This document shows positions 1 to 6,417 of a stretch of 20,296 nucleotides of DNA, one piece after another. A model generated the notes under the pieces. The model had not been told where the DNA came from and did not search any database. It saw only the letters and a list, made by a program, of their open reading frames with translations. The DNA is from a virus. The DNA is taken from the IMG/VR virus record IMGVR_UViG_3300042343_000622, positions 1-20,296 of that record. The stretch is one strand, 5' to 3'. Both the position numbers and the translations under genes were made by a program. Every line of letters starts with the position of its first letter. The first letter of the stretch is position 1.

Positions 1-1
1 T

Positions 2-361
2 AGAAGAGTTGCGGAGGTATCTAAATTAATGTTGGATGCTGGTATTGTGGTAATTGTGTCATTGATATCACCATTTGCTGCAGATAGGAATATTGCAAGA
101 AATATCATTGGTGAAAAATTTAATGAAATCTATATGGATTGTGCATTAACGGTATGTGAGGGTAGAGACCCTAAAGGATTGTATAAGAAAGCTAGAAATG
201 GTGATATAAAATTCTTTACAGGTATTGATTCTGGATATGATGTCCCTATATGTCCAGAGTATGTGATAGATACTGCATCATTAACTATTACCGAAAGTGG
301 TAATAAATTAATTGATTTTGTATCAAAAAAGTTGTTGACAACTAGAAAAACTAGTCTATAA
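2..361 (+). CDS. cysC: Adenylylsulfate (APS) kinase CysC, C-terminal part (5' truncated by window edge)
   Basis: APS kinase phosphorylates adenylylsulfate to PAPS in sulfate assimilation, in the cytosol. The reading frame is open from base 2, so the gene enters from outside the window and the P-loop is not visible. What remains matches the family closely in order: RRVAEVSKLMLDAG, then the ISPF block (ISPFAADRN), the RDPKGLYKKAR motif and FTGIDSGYDVP, all conserved signatures of bacterial CysC. The ATG at 29 is internal, because upstream codons also fit the family. The last residues (TTRKTSL) extend past the usual end. Since the N-terminus is missing, a longer fusion such as a CysNC-type enzyme cannot be excluded. 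Its place directly upstream of phage gene 32 marks it as a phage-carried auxiliary metabolic gene. The stop codon overlaps the -10 box of the gene 32 promoter. The family call is firm; the biological role in infection is inferred. Confidence 0.92.
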   Translation, partial: RRVAEVSKLMLDAGIVVIVSLISPFAADRNIARNIIGEKFNEIYMDCALTVCEGRDPKGLYKKARNGDIKFFTGIDSGYDVPICPEYVIDTASLTITESGNKLIDFVSKKLLTTRKTSL

Positions 362-362
362 T
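335..362 (+). promoter_or_regulatory. Host-type sigma70 promoter with perfect consensus boxes
   Basis: A perfect TTGACA (335-340) is followed after 16 bp by a perfect TATAAT (357-362). Transcription would start near 369 and run into gene 32. The spacer holds an inverted repeat, ACTAG (341-345) / CTAGT (351-355), around five A residues, which could be a protein-binding site. The promoter overlaps the end of the upstream cysC gene. Function is inferred from sequence only. Confidence 0.7.
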
Positions 363-401
363 GACAGTCTGTCCTGTAGAATATACAGTTTGTAGATTTA
401 T

Positions 402-409
402 TATAAATA
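402..409 (+). promoter_or_regulatory. T4-type late promoter box upstream of gene 32
   Basis: An exact TATAAATA octamer lies 92 bp before the gene 32 start. In T4 this octamer alone specifies late promoters read by the phage-modified polymerase, and T4 gene 32 also has a late promoter. In an AT-rich genome the octamer can arise by chance, so the intergenic position is the main support. Confidence 0.5.
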
Positions 410-415
410 TGCAAA

Positions 416-488
416 CGGTGAGCTATCCATCGAAGGGTTATACCAAGATAGTAAATTTTATTTTAATTAATGATTTATATTTTATAAT
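416..488 (+). promoter_or_regulatory. Possible gp32 autoregulatory leader (pseudoknot plus AU-rich tract)
   Basis: T4 gp32 represses its own mRNA by binding a leader pseudoknot and then an unstructured AU-rich run. Here GGTG (417-420) can pair with TACC (441-444), and CTATC (423-427) with GATAG (447-451). These pairings cross, giving an H-type pseudoknot. A nearly pure A/T tract (452-488) follows, up to the ribosome-binding site. One stem is short and alternative nested hairpins exist (ATCC 425-428 with GGGT 435-438), so this is a suggestion by analogy. Confidence 0.35.
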
Positions 489-492
489 AGGA
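489..492 (+). promoter_or_regulatory. Ribosome-binding site that fixes the gene 32 start
   Basis: AGGA lies 9 bases before the ATG at 502. It supports that start over the upstream in-frame ATG at 361, whose 47 extra codons have no gp32 likeness and cover the promoter and leader region. Confidence 0.7.
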
Positions 493-501
493 CAATTTAA
501 A

Positions 502-1458
502 ATGGCTAGAACTTTTGACTTATCGGCGTTACAAAATAAACTTAACACGAAGCCCATTTCCAGAAATAATTCATCTCGTTATCCTTTCTGGAATATGAGA
601 ATTGATGAATCTGCAACAGTACGATTCTTACCTGACAAAAATGAAGAAAATCCTTGGTTCTTACTGGAATACCATTCACATGAATTAATTATTGATGGTA
701 AAAAACGGTCTATACCATGTTTGAAACAATATGGTGAAGATTGCCCAATGTGCAAACGTTCACAAGAATTCTTCACTAAAGAAGGTAAAGATTCTGTTCG
801 TGGTAAACAAATGTATCGTAAACGTTCATGGTTAGGTCAGGTGTTGGTTGTAAAAGACCCATTGCCGGTTGATGTTGAAACTGGTGAAAACAATGATGGA
901 TTGTATAAAACTGTTTCATTAGGTGCTCAGATTTATGATTCTTTAGTAGCTGCTATTAAAGAGGGTGATGTTGAAAGTGCTCCGCATGCTTATGATGATG
1001 GTACTAACTTTGTTATCAGAAAAACACAATCTGAAAGTAAAGGACGTGGTAAAGAATCTTTTGCTGAATATAACAGAAGTAGATTCGAGAAATATCCATC
1101 AGAATTATCACCAGAAGTCGTAGAGTATATCGAAGAAAATATTGTTGATTTAGAAGATATCAGACCTTCCAAACCTGAGAAAACATATCTAGTTCAACAA
1201 ATGGCAGCATTTCTTCGTGAAGATGCTGATGAGGATGAATATGAATATGAAGCACCTACAAAACGTGTTTCCTCATTTAATGAAACTAAATCAACAAAAC
1301 CGGCTGCATTATTTTCGGAGGATGAAGATGAGTATGAAGCACCTGCTCCGAAAGTTAAAAAGCCTGTATATGTTCCAGAGTCTAGTGATGATGACGAGGA
1401 TGAAGATGCGTTATCTATGTTAAATAGATTACGTGGTAAATCTAATAAACCTGAATAG
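502..1458 (+). CDS. 32: Single-stranded DNA-binding protein gp32 (T4 type)
   Basis: It coats single-stranded DNA during phage replication, recombination and repair and recruits partner proteins. The 318-residue product compares with about 301 in T4. The N-terminus has a basic/serine stretch (NNSSRYPFW, residues 22-30), where family members carry the cooperativity segment. The core holds a likely zinc site made of a histidine (H58 or H60) with C73, C81 and C84 (CLKQYGEDCPMC), matching the His-Cys-Cys-Cys site of T4 gp32. The C-terminus, from about residue 240, is strongly acidic with runs such as EDEDEYEAP and DDDEDEDAL, the region that binds other replication proteins in T4. The start at ATG 502 is chosen from the AGGA site and the family N-terminus (MARTFDLSALQNKL). 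A perfect promoter, a late box and a possible operator leader precede it, and a strong terminator follows. Next downstream is uvsX, its functional partner. Confidence 0.95.
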   Translation: MARTFDLSALQNKLNTKPISRNNSSRYPFWNMRIDESATVRFLPDKNEENPWFLLEYHSHELIIDGKKRSIPCLKQYGEDCPMCKRSQEFFTKEGKDSVRGKQMYRKRSWLGQVLVVKDPLPVDVETGENNDGLYKTVSLGAQIYDSLVAAIKEGDVESAPHAYDDGTNFVIRKTQSESKGRGKESFAEYNRSRFEKYPSELSPEVVEYIEENIVDLEDIRPSKPEKTYLVQQMAAFLREDADEDEYEYEAPTKRVSSFNETKSTKPAALFSEDEDEYEAPAPKVKKPVYVPESSDDDEDEDALSMLNRLRGKSNKPE

Positions 1459-1472
1459 TCACAATCGTTAAG

Positions 1473-1517
1473 AGCATCCTAACCATTAATGTTCATGGTT
1501 AGGATGCTATTTAATTT
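1473..1517 (+). terminator. Intrinsic terminator after gene 32
   Basis: A perfect 14-bp stem (AGCATCCTAACCAT at 1473-1486 with its complement at 1495-1508) has an 8-base loop and is followed by an AT-rich run, ATTTAATTT. The stem is AT-containing and the T tract is imperfect, so termination may be partial. Confidence 0.75.
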
Positions 1518-1527
1518 ACTAAATGAT

Positions 1528-1531
1528 AGGA
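1528..1531 (+). promoter_or_regulatory. Ribosome-binding site that fixes the uvsX start
   Basis: AGGA lies 8 bases before the ATG at 1540. The upstream in-frame ATG at 1489 lies inside the terminator loop and has no such site, so it is rejected as the start. Confidence 0.7.
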
Positions 1532-1539
1532 ATAATAAT

Positions 1540-2571
1540 ATGCAATTTATGAAGAATTTACACAAATCAATGAATAAAATGGATGGTGTCACAACAGATG
1601 ATTCACCACCTAGATATTGGTTTGGTAGTGGGAATGTAACAATCAATAGAATTATTGGTGGGAGTTTCCATCAATTTTTGCCACAAGGTAGAATTACCGC
1701 ATTTGCTGGTGCTTCCGGGGCGGGAAAATCATTTTTATTAGCTAATGTATTAAAACAAGCACAATCTGAAGGTGCTATGATTTTTGTATTAGATTCTGAA
1801 AATGCCTTTGATAGAGATTTTGCTGGTGCTATAGGCATTGATACATCATCTGAGCATTATCATTGTGTTAGGGTTACAACTATTGATAATGTTACAAAAA
1901 TCATCTCTACCTTTATTAAAGGATATAAAGAAGATTATGAAGATGATTTTGAAAATGCTCCGAAAGTTGTCATTGCTATTGATAGTGCTGATATGTTGAT
2001 GACTAATTCAGAACATGATAAATTCAAGAAAGGTGATGGTAATGCTGACCAAGGTCAACAGGCTAAACAATTGAAAAGCATGTTAAAACCTTTTGTGAAC
2101 ACGATTTCTAATTTGAATATTAGTATCATCTTTACAAAACAAGTATATCCTGCTAATCAAGAACAAATCATGGCTGGTAATGGTAAATGGGTAGTTACGG
2201 AATCTATCAAATATTGTGCTTCTCAAATCGTATTGATTTCAAAATTAAAATTGAAAGATAAGGATTCTGTTACTGGTATCCGTATGAAGGTAGAAGGATA
2301 TAAGACAAGATTTACAAAACCTTTCCAAACCGTTACAGTAGAAGTTCCTTATGATGAAGGAATGTCACAATATAGTGGATTATTAGATGCTGCTATTGGA
2401 TTAGGTGTTGTTAAGGGTGGAACATGGAATTCTTATGGAGACCCTGAAGTAAAATTCCAATCTGGAAAATTTGAAGACCATGCCGAAGCAATTCTTAAAT
2501 TATGTGAAGAGAAATCTAATGCTTTCTTCAAAATATCTGCAGAATTAGAAGATTTGGAAGTTGTAGAATAA
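1540..2571 (+). CDS. uvsX: UvsX RecA-like recombinase
   Basis: UvsX is the T4-type RecA homologue. It forms filaments on single-stranded DNA, helped by gp32 and UvsY, and drives ATP-dependent strand exchange for recombination-dependent replication. Numbered from ATG 1540 (343 residues; T4 UvsX is about 390), the Walker A motif GASGAGKS is at residues 57-64. The segment FVLDSEN follows, with E87 in the place of the catalytic glutamate. A Walker B strand, VVIAIDSAD, has its aspartate at D148. A later segment, MAGNGKWVVTES, lies where the DNA-binding loop L2 region is expected. The C-terminus is acidic (ELEDLEVVE). The gene sits between two strong terminators, so it either depends on read-through from the gene 32 promoter or has an unrecognised promoter in the short gap. 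No defect is visible. Confidence 0.93.
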   Translation: MQFMKNLHKSMNKMDGVTTDDSPPRYWFGSGNVTINRIIGGSFHQFLPQGRITAFAGASGAGKSFLLANVLKQAQSEGAMIFVLDSENAFDRDFAGAIGIDTSSEHYHCVRVTTIDNVTKIISTFIKGYKEDYEDDFENAPKVVIAIDSADMLMTNSEHDKFKKGDGNADQGQQAKQLKSMLKPFVNTISNLNISIIFTKQVYPANQEQIMAGNGKWVVTESIKYCASQIVLISKLKLKDKDSVTGIRMKVEGYKTRFTKPFQTVTVEVPYDEGMSQYSGLLDAAIGLGVVKGGTWNSYGDPEVKFQSGKFEDHAEAILKLCEEKSNAFFKISAELEDLEVVE

Positions 2572-2578
2572 TATTATT

Positions 2579-2608
2579 AAAAGCTCCCACCTATGGTGGG
2601 AGCTTTTT
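2579..2608 (+). terminator. Intrinsic terminator after uvsX
   Basis: A GC-rich stem (AAAAGCTCCCACC with its complement, 13 bp, loop TAT) ends in a run of T. The next ribosome-binding site (AGGAG, 2609-2613) starts directly after the T run, so any read-through transcript would carry the hairpin immediately upstream of that start. Confidence 0.85.
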
Positions 2609-2623
2609 AGGAGAGATATAGTT

Positions 2624-3088
2624 ATGGCAAACATTATTGATGTATTAAAGAAAGATTTAAGAGTATTAGATAGTGTGATAGAATTATACCAAAATGATTT
2701 AATAGAAGCTGATGATATTATAAAATTAAAAGGTAAACAGATAGACTTTGCGAATGTTGAACATTCTGGGTGGGCTAATTATTATCATCAGAAAGGTGTT
2801 GAGGTTAAAAATATTAAAGATTATGTGGAAATGAAATTAGATGAGGTTCAAGGACAGTTATGGATGAAATATACTGAACATTATGATAGACAGTTAGCAC
2901 AAAAGGATATTGAAAGATATATAAAACAAAATCAAGAATATTTGGACATGTATGAAAAATATTTGAAGGTTAATGAATTATGGGGACAGTTCGAAAGGGT
3001 TAGAGAATCGTTTAAGACTAGAGGATATAATTTAAATAATCTTACAAAATTAATTACTGCTAATGTCCAAGAATGGGAAATGACTTAA
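2624..3088 (+). CDS. uvsY: UvsY-like recombination mediator
   Basis: In T4, UvsY loads UvsX onto gp32-coated single-stranded DNA. The product here has 154 residues (T4 UvsY has 137) and is highly charged and helical. The call rests on overall resemblance recalled from T4 and cyanophage UvsY: a central WxKYxxHYD-like stretch (KYTEHYDRQ), a helix LDMYEKYLKVNELWGQFERV, and a C-terminal arginine-glycine block (FKTRGYNLNNL) corresponding to the SRGF/NRGF block before the UvsY C-terminus. Position between uvsX and uvsW supports the role. The start is fixed by AGGAG (2609-2613), 10 bases upstream of the ATG. Similarity is low, so a profile comparison is needed; the alternative is an unrelated small coiled-coil protein. 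Confidence 0.72.
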   Translation: MANIIDVLKKDLRVLDSVIELYQNDLIEADDIIKLKGKQIDFANVEHSGWANYYHQKGVEVKNIKDYVEMKLDEVQGQLWMKYTEHYDRQLAQKDIERYIKQNQEYLDMYEKYLKVNELWGQFERVRESFKTRGYNLNNLTKLITANVQEWEMT

Positions 3089-3106
3089 TATCATTCCTAA
3101 TAGTAG

Positions 3107-3112
3107 TATAAT
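3107..3112 (+). promoter_or_regulatory. Possible -10 box upstream of uvsW
   Basis: TATAAT at 3107-3112 stands in the 52-bp gap before uvsW. No convincing -35 box is seen (TTAATA at 3085-3090 with a 16-bp spacer is poor), so the promoter is uncertain. Confidence 0.25.
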
Positions 3113-3140
3113 ATTCATTTACAATTAATAATAAAAATAT

Positions 3141-5168
3141 ATGACAAGAGAAATAACAGTTCGGATTTTTGATGAGGTCAAATGCGCATTCTATGGATTG
3201 GATAGAGAGGTTATTGAACAATTGGTAGAGGATTATGCAATATTCATGGATGGTTATCGATTTGTTGCTACCTATCAAATTGGAAAATGGGATGGTAAAA
3301 AGCAATTCTTTACTAAGAATGGGGCAACCTATCTATTCTTATTGCCTAAAATTATTAAAAAATTAAAAAGTTGGGGATATAAAAATATTCGGTACGTGGA
3401 TGAACGTTCATCACCATTTCATGAAATATGTCCAACCACCATTGAAGATGATTATTTTTCACATATTATCAATACAAAAAGTAACGAACCTTATACCCTC
3501 ACAGACCATCAATTAGAGGCTGCTAAGACGATGGTAACCCATGGCGGTGGTATTGCATTGGCTGGTACTGGGTTCGGCAAAGCACAGCCATTATATTGCA
3601 AAATTTTGACACCTACTGGATGGACTACCATGGGTGATATTCAAAAAGGTGATTTGGTTATGACACCTAAGAATACCATTACAAAAATAATAGATACTTT
3701 TGAACAAGGTGTTACCAGAGCTTATAAAGTATTATTTGAGGATGGTAGTGAAACCTATTGTCATTCTGGCCATATTTGGAAAATTTATAATACTAGATGG
3801 TACGCCGATGATAAAGAACCATATTCTTTATATACTGCAAAGCAGATTATGGATAATATGAAAAAAACTAAAAATAACTATTATGTTCCATCTATTCCGG
3901 TACCTATTAATTTTGAAAAACAACAATATTCTATTGACCCATATCTTGCAGGAAGTATTTTACCATTCGTAGAATTAAAGGATGATAAATTAGTTATTAC
4001 CGAACAATCTGCCAGTACCCATCGTCATAGTCAAATATTATTGATGGATGCTATGGATGCTTATGCTCCATATGGGATTGTGTTGAAAGTAAGAACATCT
4101 GCAATAGGGGAAGATGTACTGGGTATATTATCTGCCACCGATGAATATTCTCAAAAAATATTAGATGTTGTTAAAAATTTTATTGAAAATAATAAAACCA
4201 TTCCTGAACAATATATTATATGTGACCAAGCAGATAGATTAAGATTCTTACAAGGAATGTGTGATGTTGGGGGAATGATTTCTGTTAATGGTCAGATTAA
4301 TGTATTAGTATTCCATTCTCAATTAAGAAAACAAATAATGGAAATGATATTATTACAGGGTGGTACCTTAGACCCGTTGAATAATAGACCACATTATAAT
4401 AAACAATATGGTATTACGGTTTACTTCTCCCATGGTAAGCCTGATGAATTCTTTACCATTATGGATAAGAAGAAGCATTTTTATTTACATCGGGCTGAAA
4501 ATTTAGAAACTATTACTAAAATTTCTAAAAATAGAAAGATTGTATCTATTACATATCATGGGATGGAAGAAACTAAATGTATTCTATTAGAGGATAAAGA
4601 CCATCTATATATTACAGATGATTGCATTATTACCCACAATACCATCCTTAATGCAGTATTAGTAGATTCTTATGCTAAAAAAGGATGTAAAACATTAACA
4701 ATTGTTCCAGCAAAAACATTGATTAAGCAAACTGTTGAACAATTTGAAAAACTAGGATTAGATGTTACCCATTATAATTCTTTGAATCCTTCGTTGGACC
4801 ATGACCATATTGTTACAACATGGCAAACATTACAGAATGTTCCTCATGTTATGTCACAATTCCAGATGGTGGTGGTTGATGAGTGTTTGGATGGTGAAAC
4901 ATTAATCACTATGGCAGATTATAATCATAAAAAAATTAAAGATATTGTTGCAGGTGATAAGATATTATCATATAATAATGGACACTATGAGGTTGATGAA
5001 GTGTTAAAATTGCATCAGAATCTATTAAAGTCTAATAATGAAAAAATGTATAGATTAGAATTTGATAATGGTGTAGTATTAGAAGTCACTGGCAATCATC
5101 TTATTATGACAGATAATGGTTATATTCGTGCTGATGATTTAAATGATGAAATTGTTATAGGATTGTGA
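3141..5168 (+). CDS. uvsW: UvsW helicase, N-terminal half, with a class 3 intein in motif I and a C-terminal split-intein N-fragment
   Basis: UvsW is a superfamily 2 helicase that processes branched DNA and R-loops and helps switch T4 replication to the recombination mode. The 675-residue precursor reads: helicase residues 1-147, intein 148-500, helicase 501-581, split-intein N-fragment 582-675. The N-terminal domain has DGYRF...GKWDG (residues 37-52), as in T4 UvsW. Motif I is AGTGFGK plus T501, so the intein sits between the lysine and threonine of Walker A. Motif Ia (TIVPAKTLIKQ), TTWQTLQ and VVVDE follow. The last is the first half of a DECH box, completed by the gene at 6421. No ribosome-binding site is visible before the ATG, but this start matches the family N-terminus. 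The protein cannot work until the first intein is excised and the second trans-splices. Confidence 0.93.
   Translation: MTREITVRIFDEVKCAFYGLDREVIEQLVEDYAIFMDGYRFVATYQIGKWDGKKQFFTKNGATYLFLLPKIIKKLKSWGYKNIRYVDERSSPFHEICPTTIEDDYFSHIINTKSNEPYTLTDHQLEAAKTMVTHGGGIALAGTGFGKAQPLYCKILTPTGWTTMGDIQKGDLVMTPKNTITKIIDTFEQGVTRAYKVLFEDGSETYCHSGHIWKIYNTRWYADDKEPYSLYTAKQIMDNMKKTKNNYYVPSIPVPINFEKQQYSIDPYLAGSILPFVELKDDKLVITEQSASTHRHSQILLMDAMDAYAPYGIVLKVRTSAIGEDVLGILSATDEYSQKILDVVKNFIENNKTIPEQYIICDQADRLRFLQGMCDVGGMISVNGQINVLVFHSQLRKQIMEMILLQGGTLDPLNNRPHYNKQYGITVYFSHGKPDEFFTIMDKKKHFYLHRAENLETITKISKNRKIVSITYHGMEETKCILLEDKDHLYITDDCIITHNTILNAVLVDSYAKKGCKTLTIVPAKTLIKQTVEQFEKLGLDVTHYNSLNPSLDHDHIVTTWQTLQNVPHVMSQFQMVVVDECLDGETLITMADYNHKKIKDIVAGDKILSYNNGHYEVDEVLKLHQNLLKSNNEKMYRLEFDNGVVLEVTGNHLIMTDNGYIRADDLNDEIVIGL
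3582..4640 (+). other. Class 3 intein in the UvsW Walker A motif, with decayed LAGLIDADG endonuclease domain
   Basis: The intein has 353 residues and lies between GTGFGK and T. It starts with the non-nucleophilic Ala (AQPLYCKILTPTGW), then the block A-type MGDIQKGD. The block B region HSGHIW has Trp at intein residue 66, block F has Cys (ETKCILLED, protein residue C480), and the intein ends in HN before Thr+1. Trp-Cys-Thr with a non-nucleophilic first residue is the published signature of class 3 inteins, which use the block F Cys to start splicing. The central region keeps the outline of two LAGLIDADG helices (LAGSILPFV at residue 269 and LQGMCDVGG at 370). The catalytic aspartates expected in GDG/DADG are missing from both, so the endonuclease is probably inactive while the splicing residues are intact. 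Confidence 0.88.
4884..5165 (+). other. Split intein, N-terminal fragment (94 residues)
   Basis: The fragment begins with the Cys nucleophile in CLDGETLIT directly after VVVDE of helicase motif II, and runs to the stop codon. Block A is followed by IVAGDKIL. Block B has TGNH (T69 and H72 of the fragment), the TxxH catalytic pair of class 1 inteins. There is no endonuclease domain. By my count it has about 17 acidic and 9 basic residues, whereas the partner is slightly basic; this fits charge-driven association of natural split inteins. The partner fragment starts at 6421. Confidence 0.92.
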
Positions 5169-5187
5169 AATGGTAGAAAGTTTTGAA

Positions 5188-5203
5188 CATAGTGTACACT
5201 ATG
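5188..5203 (+). repeat. 16-bp perfect palindrome
   Basis: CATAGTGTACACTATG is its own reverse complement and lies 20 bases after the stop of the N-half of uvsW. No T tract follows, so it looks more like a protein-binding site than a terminator. Its function is unknown. Confidence 0.5.
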
Positions 5204-5223
5204 CTGTATAGCAACTACATTAC

Positions 5224-5257
5224 ATCCCATAATTCAAGAAAAAATATGGGATATTTT
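5224..5257 (+). terminator. Weak terminator-like stem-loop after the N-half of uvsW
   Basis: An 8-bp stem, ATCCCATA (5224-5231) / TATGGGAT (5245-5252), with a 13-base loop is followed by ATTTT. It is weak compared with the other terminators here. Confidence 0.35.
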
Positions 5258-5311
5258 GAAATAATCTGGTTATAATAAATATTACCGTCTTTTATTAATT
5301 TGAGGATTGTC

Positions 5312-5542
5312 ATGTGTCGTTATAAGGTTGAAAAGTATTATATTGGTTTAGAAGATGGTTTTGTTGTTAAAGATAATTTGAAGATAAAGTCCCCACCCTA
5401 CTGTAACCCCCTACTGATTCCGTTTATATATGATGATACTGGAAAGAAACAATTAATAAATGATGGTGATTATATAATGATTAAAGATGGTGAAAAAAGT
5501 ATACAAAACAATATCATAATAAAGTTTAAAAAATATATGTAA
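5312..5542 (+). CDS. Small protein of unknown function between the split uvsW halves
   Basis: This 76-residue protein is not recognised. The ATG at 5312 is preferred over an in-frame TTG at 5300 because GAGGA (5302-5306) stands 5 bases before it. The product is basic, rich in Lys, Ile, Tyr and Asp, with two glycine turns (GLEDGF, NDGDYIMIKDGEK) suggesting a small beta-rich fold. It has no signal peptide or membrane segment. It shows no HNH, GIY-YIG or LAGLIDADG motif, although endonuclease genes are known to sit between halves of split-intein phage genes. A box one mismatch from the late consensus (AATAAATA, 5274-5281) precedes it. It could be expressed independently of uvsW. Confidence 0.6.
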   Translation: MCRYKVEKYYIGLEDGFVVKDNLKIKSPPYCNPLLIPFIYDDTGKKQLINDGDYIMIKDGEKSIQNNIIIKFKKYM

Positions 5543-5579
5543 ATACTAGTTTATAACTAATTTACAAGAGGTAAACTTT

Positions 5580-6032
5580 ATGGCTGATAATGAAAATGGT
5601 AATGCTGAACCTACCACCACTAACAAATCTAAACCCACCACTACGACTACCGTTGCGGTAATAAATGATGAGCATGATGAATCACACCATCATACTGATG
5701 AAAATTTAGACGGTGAATATTTGGTATGTGATGATATTCGTGAAGAGGTAATACAAATTGTGAAACCTTTTAGGGTTGAAGTATTCACACATTGTAATAA
5801 TACTTTATATTCCTTAGATATTTCTAAAATGCCTATTATTCAAGTATATCAAAGTGAAGCATATGATAAACCATATGTATTAATCATTGAATTTGATAAT
5901 GGGAAACAATTGAAATTCTATACTAATAATAGAAATCATCCACATAAACAGATTAAACATATTTTCTTAAAGAATGAAGCATTTCAAAAATTAATAACTG
6001 ATTTAGGATTGGTTTACACTATTGATATGTAA
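5580..6032 (+). CDS. Unknown protein with Thr-rich N-terminus, between the split uvsW halves
   Basis: This 150-residue protein is not recognised. A good ribosome-binding site (AGAGGT, 5567-5572) precedes the ATG. The first 55 residues are low-complexity and probably disordered: Thr clusters (EPTTTNKSKPTTTTT) followed by an acidic/histidine stretch (HDESHHH). Residues from about 56 onward look folded, with strands such as RVEVFTHC, PYVLIIEFDNG and KQLKFYT, and a C-terminal helix (EAFQKLITDLG). No nuclease motif is visible. The Thr clusters resemble the stalk of the vWA protein at 11798 in composition only. A terminator follows directly, so its transcript probably ends before the next gene. Confidence 0.65.
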   Translation: MADNENGNAEPTTTNKSKPTTTTTVAVINDEHDESHHHTDENLDGEYLVCDDIREEVIQIVKPFRVEVFTHCNNTLYSLDISKMPIIQVYQSEAYDKPYVLIIEFDNGKQLKFYTNNRNHPHKQIKHIFLKNEAFQKLITDLGLVYTIDM

Positions 6033-6039
6033 TATTATG

Positions 6040-6068
6040 GTGGATAGGATTTAATCCTATCCACTTTT
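6040..6068 (+). terminator. Intrinsic terminator between the split uvsW halves
   Basis: GTGGATAGGAT (6040-6050) pairs perfectly with ATCCTATCCAC (6054-6064): an 11-bp stem with loop TTA, followed by TTTT. It separates the two uvsW halves, so the C-half needs read-through or its own promoter. Confidence 0.8.
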
Positions 6069-6090
6069 GTTAAAATAATGGGGTAATTAT

Positions 6091-6417
6091 ATGAAAGACC
6101 AAGAATTTATAGATGTTGAAATTATTATCGTAGAAGATGCACATGAACAAATGAATAATGAACAATTAGATTTATTATTATCTTTTGATATTGTAACTAG
6201 ATGTGAATATGAAAATGTGGATATAACAATATATGAGGATTTTTCAGTATGCTATCCTCCTGAAAAATATGATGAAATTTTAAATTTTTTAAAAACATTA
6301 CCTGATGATACCTATAGTTTTAAAATATTTAATGATGATGAAGATATAATTAAACAATATGGTGATTTAGAAGTAGAACGAGATGATGTATTTGTATTCA
6401 ATCAACAACACAATTAA
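6091..6417 (+). CDS. Small acidic protein of unknown function, just upstream of the C-half of uvsW
   Basis: This 108-residue protein is not recognised. The start is supported by GGGGT (6080-6084) ahead of the ATG. Asp and Glu make up roughly a third of the residues, with clusters such as EIIIVEDAHEQ, NDDEDII and EVERDDVFVF, and basic residues are few. Such acidity occurs in DNA-mimic inhibitors, but no family likeness supports that here. Predicted alternating strands and helices suggest a small folded domain. Its stop codon is 3 bases before the ATG of the uvsW C-half, which has no ribosome-binding site of its own, so translation of the two is probably coupled. No endonuclease motif is seen. 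Confidence 0.65.
   Translation: MKDQEFIDVEIIIVEDAHEQMNNEQLDLLLSFDIVTRCEYENVDITIYEDFSVCYPPEKYDEILNFLKTLPDDTYSFKIFNDDEDIIKQYGDLEVERDDVFVFNQQHN

Noticed and set aside
361-501. Upstream ATG at 361 giving gp32 a 47-residue N-terminal extension
   Set aside because: The extension covers the promoter and leader region, has no gp32 likeness and no ribosome-binding site; AGGA before 502 and the family N-terminus decide for 502.
1217-1423. Methionine-rich open frame inside gene 32
   Set aside because: It is the shifted frame of the GATGAA-rich acidic tail codons.
1489-1539. Upstream ATG at 1489 for uvsX
   Set aside because: It lies in the loop of the gene 32 terminator and its first codons form the hairpin arm; the ATG at 1540 has a proper ribosome-binding site.
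5300-5311. TTG start at 5300 for the small gene at 5312
   Set aside because: The ribosome-binding site GAGGA at 5302-5306 would lie inside the coding part; it fits the ATG at 5312.
5312-6417. Idea that one of the genes between the uvsW halves is an HNH or GIY-YIG homing endonuclease
   Set aside because: No such motif could be found in any of the three translated products.
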